The notes below the pieces were generated by a model. The model was not told the DNA's origin. It made no database searches and was given only the letters and a program-made list of their open reading frames with translations. Below, piece after piece: positions 63,000 to 64,000 of a stretch of 64,000 bases of DNA (position 1 is its first letter; every line of letters starts with the position of its first letter). Source of the DNA: Serilophus lunatus (taxonomy: Eukaryota > Chordata > Aves > Passeriformes > Eurylaimidae); NCBI GenBank assembly GCA_013399895.1, contig VXBA01001020.1, positions 62,001 to 126,000 of the forward strand, read 5' to 3'. A program made the translations under genes and the position numbers.

Positions 63000-64000
63000 G
63001 GGGGCTAACGGGGTGGTTTAACCCATGGGTGTATTTAGTTACGGCGCTGGGGGTGTGTGCGTGATAGAATACAGGCACAACTGGAGTTCTCTCGAGGTTT
63101 ACATTTACATAATCACTTAAGCTTTGACATATTCATGTGGAGGCGTCCCTTAGTCCGAGAGAAAGGTCTCGGGTGTTAAATCCTTCTTATCGCTCGTGAT
63201 ACACCCGGATTTTTACAACTCTTATCTTTTAAACTTTTGGTCTTGCACATTCTTTCTCGTGCATTTGGTCATGTGGTTACTTCCCCTTTCCTACAAAATG
63301 TGTTAATTTTTTCTCTTAACACTTGGGTATCTGTTACACGTTTTCCTTGCCTGCCTATGGCATAGGATTCCTTTAGCTGAACCAAAATTATATCCGTATT
63401 TTGTTATTTTCTTACACTCAGTTCTCCCACCGCCTGTGGGAGACTGCGATGTTAAAGGTTAATACAGAACAACAGGCCATTAAAAACTTTTAAGTTTGTT
63501 TTTCTAACAAATGACCTGTTGGTAGAATTCCTTTGTTAAGGTCTGGGGCTGGACACGCTCCAAGGATCTCAGACCTGGGGGGAGGTTAACAAAGCTTGGG
63601 AAGAGGGATGTGCCACTGAGAGGGGACACCAAGAATGCAGAACTTATGGTCCATCTGACAGAACTCCCAAGGTGAGGAAGAAACTAACAACCCCAACTCA
63701 GCAGCTGTGCAGAAATTGCTGCTGTAAGATTTCTTGGCGAGTTTAGTGTCCTTACAGACTGTACCTTTTTTTGCATTCCACACTTCCTTCAGCTTGAGTG
63801 ACTGACATACTGACAAAAAAAAAAAAAAACAAACAAGAAAGGAAACTGTTCCAAACAGTAATTTGCCAAGATTTTGCTATCCAAAGGGAAGTGAAAAATG
63901 ACTGTTGTGGAAAAGTGACTTCCATGTTTTGCCACTTACTTCTTTAGTGAGCAATACTTCACAGCAGTAAAATGATTTGCACAAGACCATAAAAGAAACA
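63000..64000. other. Unassigned sequence upstream of COQ2
   Basis: No gene recognised. It contains a short palindrome, ctcccaccgcctgtgggag, at 63424-63442 and an A-run at 63816-63829. Parts of 63000-63580 have the mixed look of an old LTR, but I cannot define ends. Confidence 0.3.

Noticed and set aside
63424..63442. Perfect small hairpin ctcccac-cgcct-gtgggag
   Set aside because: Seven-base stems like this arise by chance in 64 kb. There is no neighbouring transcript to give it meaning.

Overview
This is a stretch of vertebrate nuclear DNA, almost certainly from a bird. The reasons are intron-split genes with close vertebrate orthologues, many CR1 LINE 3' tails (the dominant avian retrotransposon) and a solo LTR of avian ERVL style. 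A songbird is likely but not proven. Most open reading frames here are chance frames. The real genes are multi-exon, and I rebuilt their exons by hand from splice signals and reading phase. 'Human' comparisons rest on recalled family knowledge, not on a search.

Layout. (1) 1-105: CR1 tail. (2) 1085-13825, minus strand: complete ABCG2, 15 coding exons, 663 codons, every junction in phase. A GC-rich block at about 19.34-19.86 kb is a candidate promoter and untranslated first exon. (3) 20.6-31 kb: gene-poor, with two CR1 fragments, a GC-rich block holding a 24-bp minisatellite (27591-27974) and an AT-rich tandem repeat inside a possible LTR remnant. (4) 31184-32440 and 38335-40439, minus strand: two tandem PLAC8 genes with the same exon structure and a stop codon split by the last intron. 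(5) 42-54 kb: no gene recognised. It holds CR1 pieces, an assembly gap, an inverted repeat (49.27-51.09 kb) and a solo ERV LTR with 5-bp target duplications (51320-52597). (6) 54094-58599, minus strand: last five exons of COQ2. Its 5' exons are not visible, and a 507-bp gap in GC-rich sequence at 62318-62824 may hold its promoter and first exon.

The genes do not form one pathway. ABCG2 is a plasma-membrane efflux pump, PLAC8 proteins are small cysteine-rich intracellular proteins, and COQ2 is the mitochondrial prenyltransferase of ubiquinone synthesis. PLAC8 and COQ2 are also neighbours in human. ABCG2 beside them is a different arrangement from human and may be an ancestral or bird-specific order. 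I found no clearly new biological system. The best leads are the PLAC8 tandem pair, the inverted repeat, the minisatellite, and two ABCG2 oddities: a GC splice donor and the loss of the dimer-linking cysteine.
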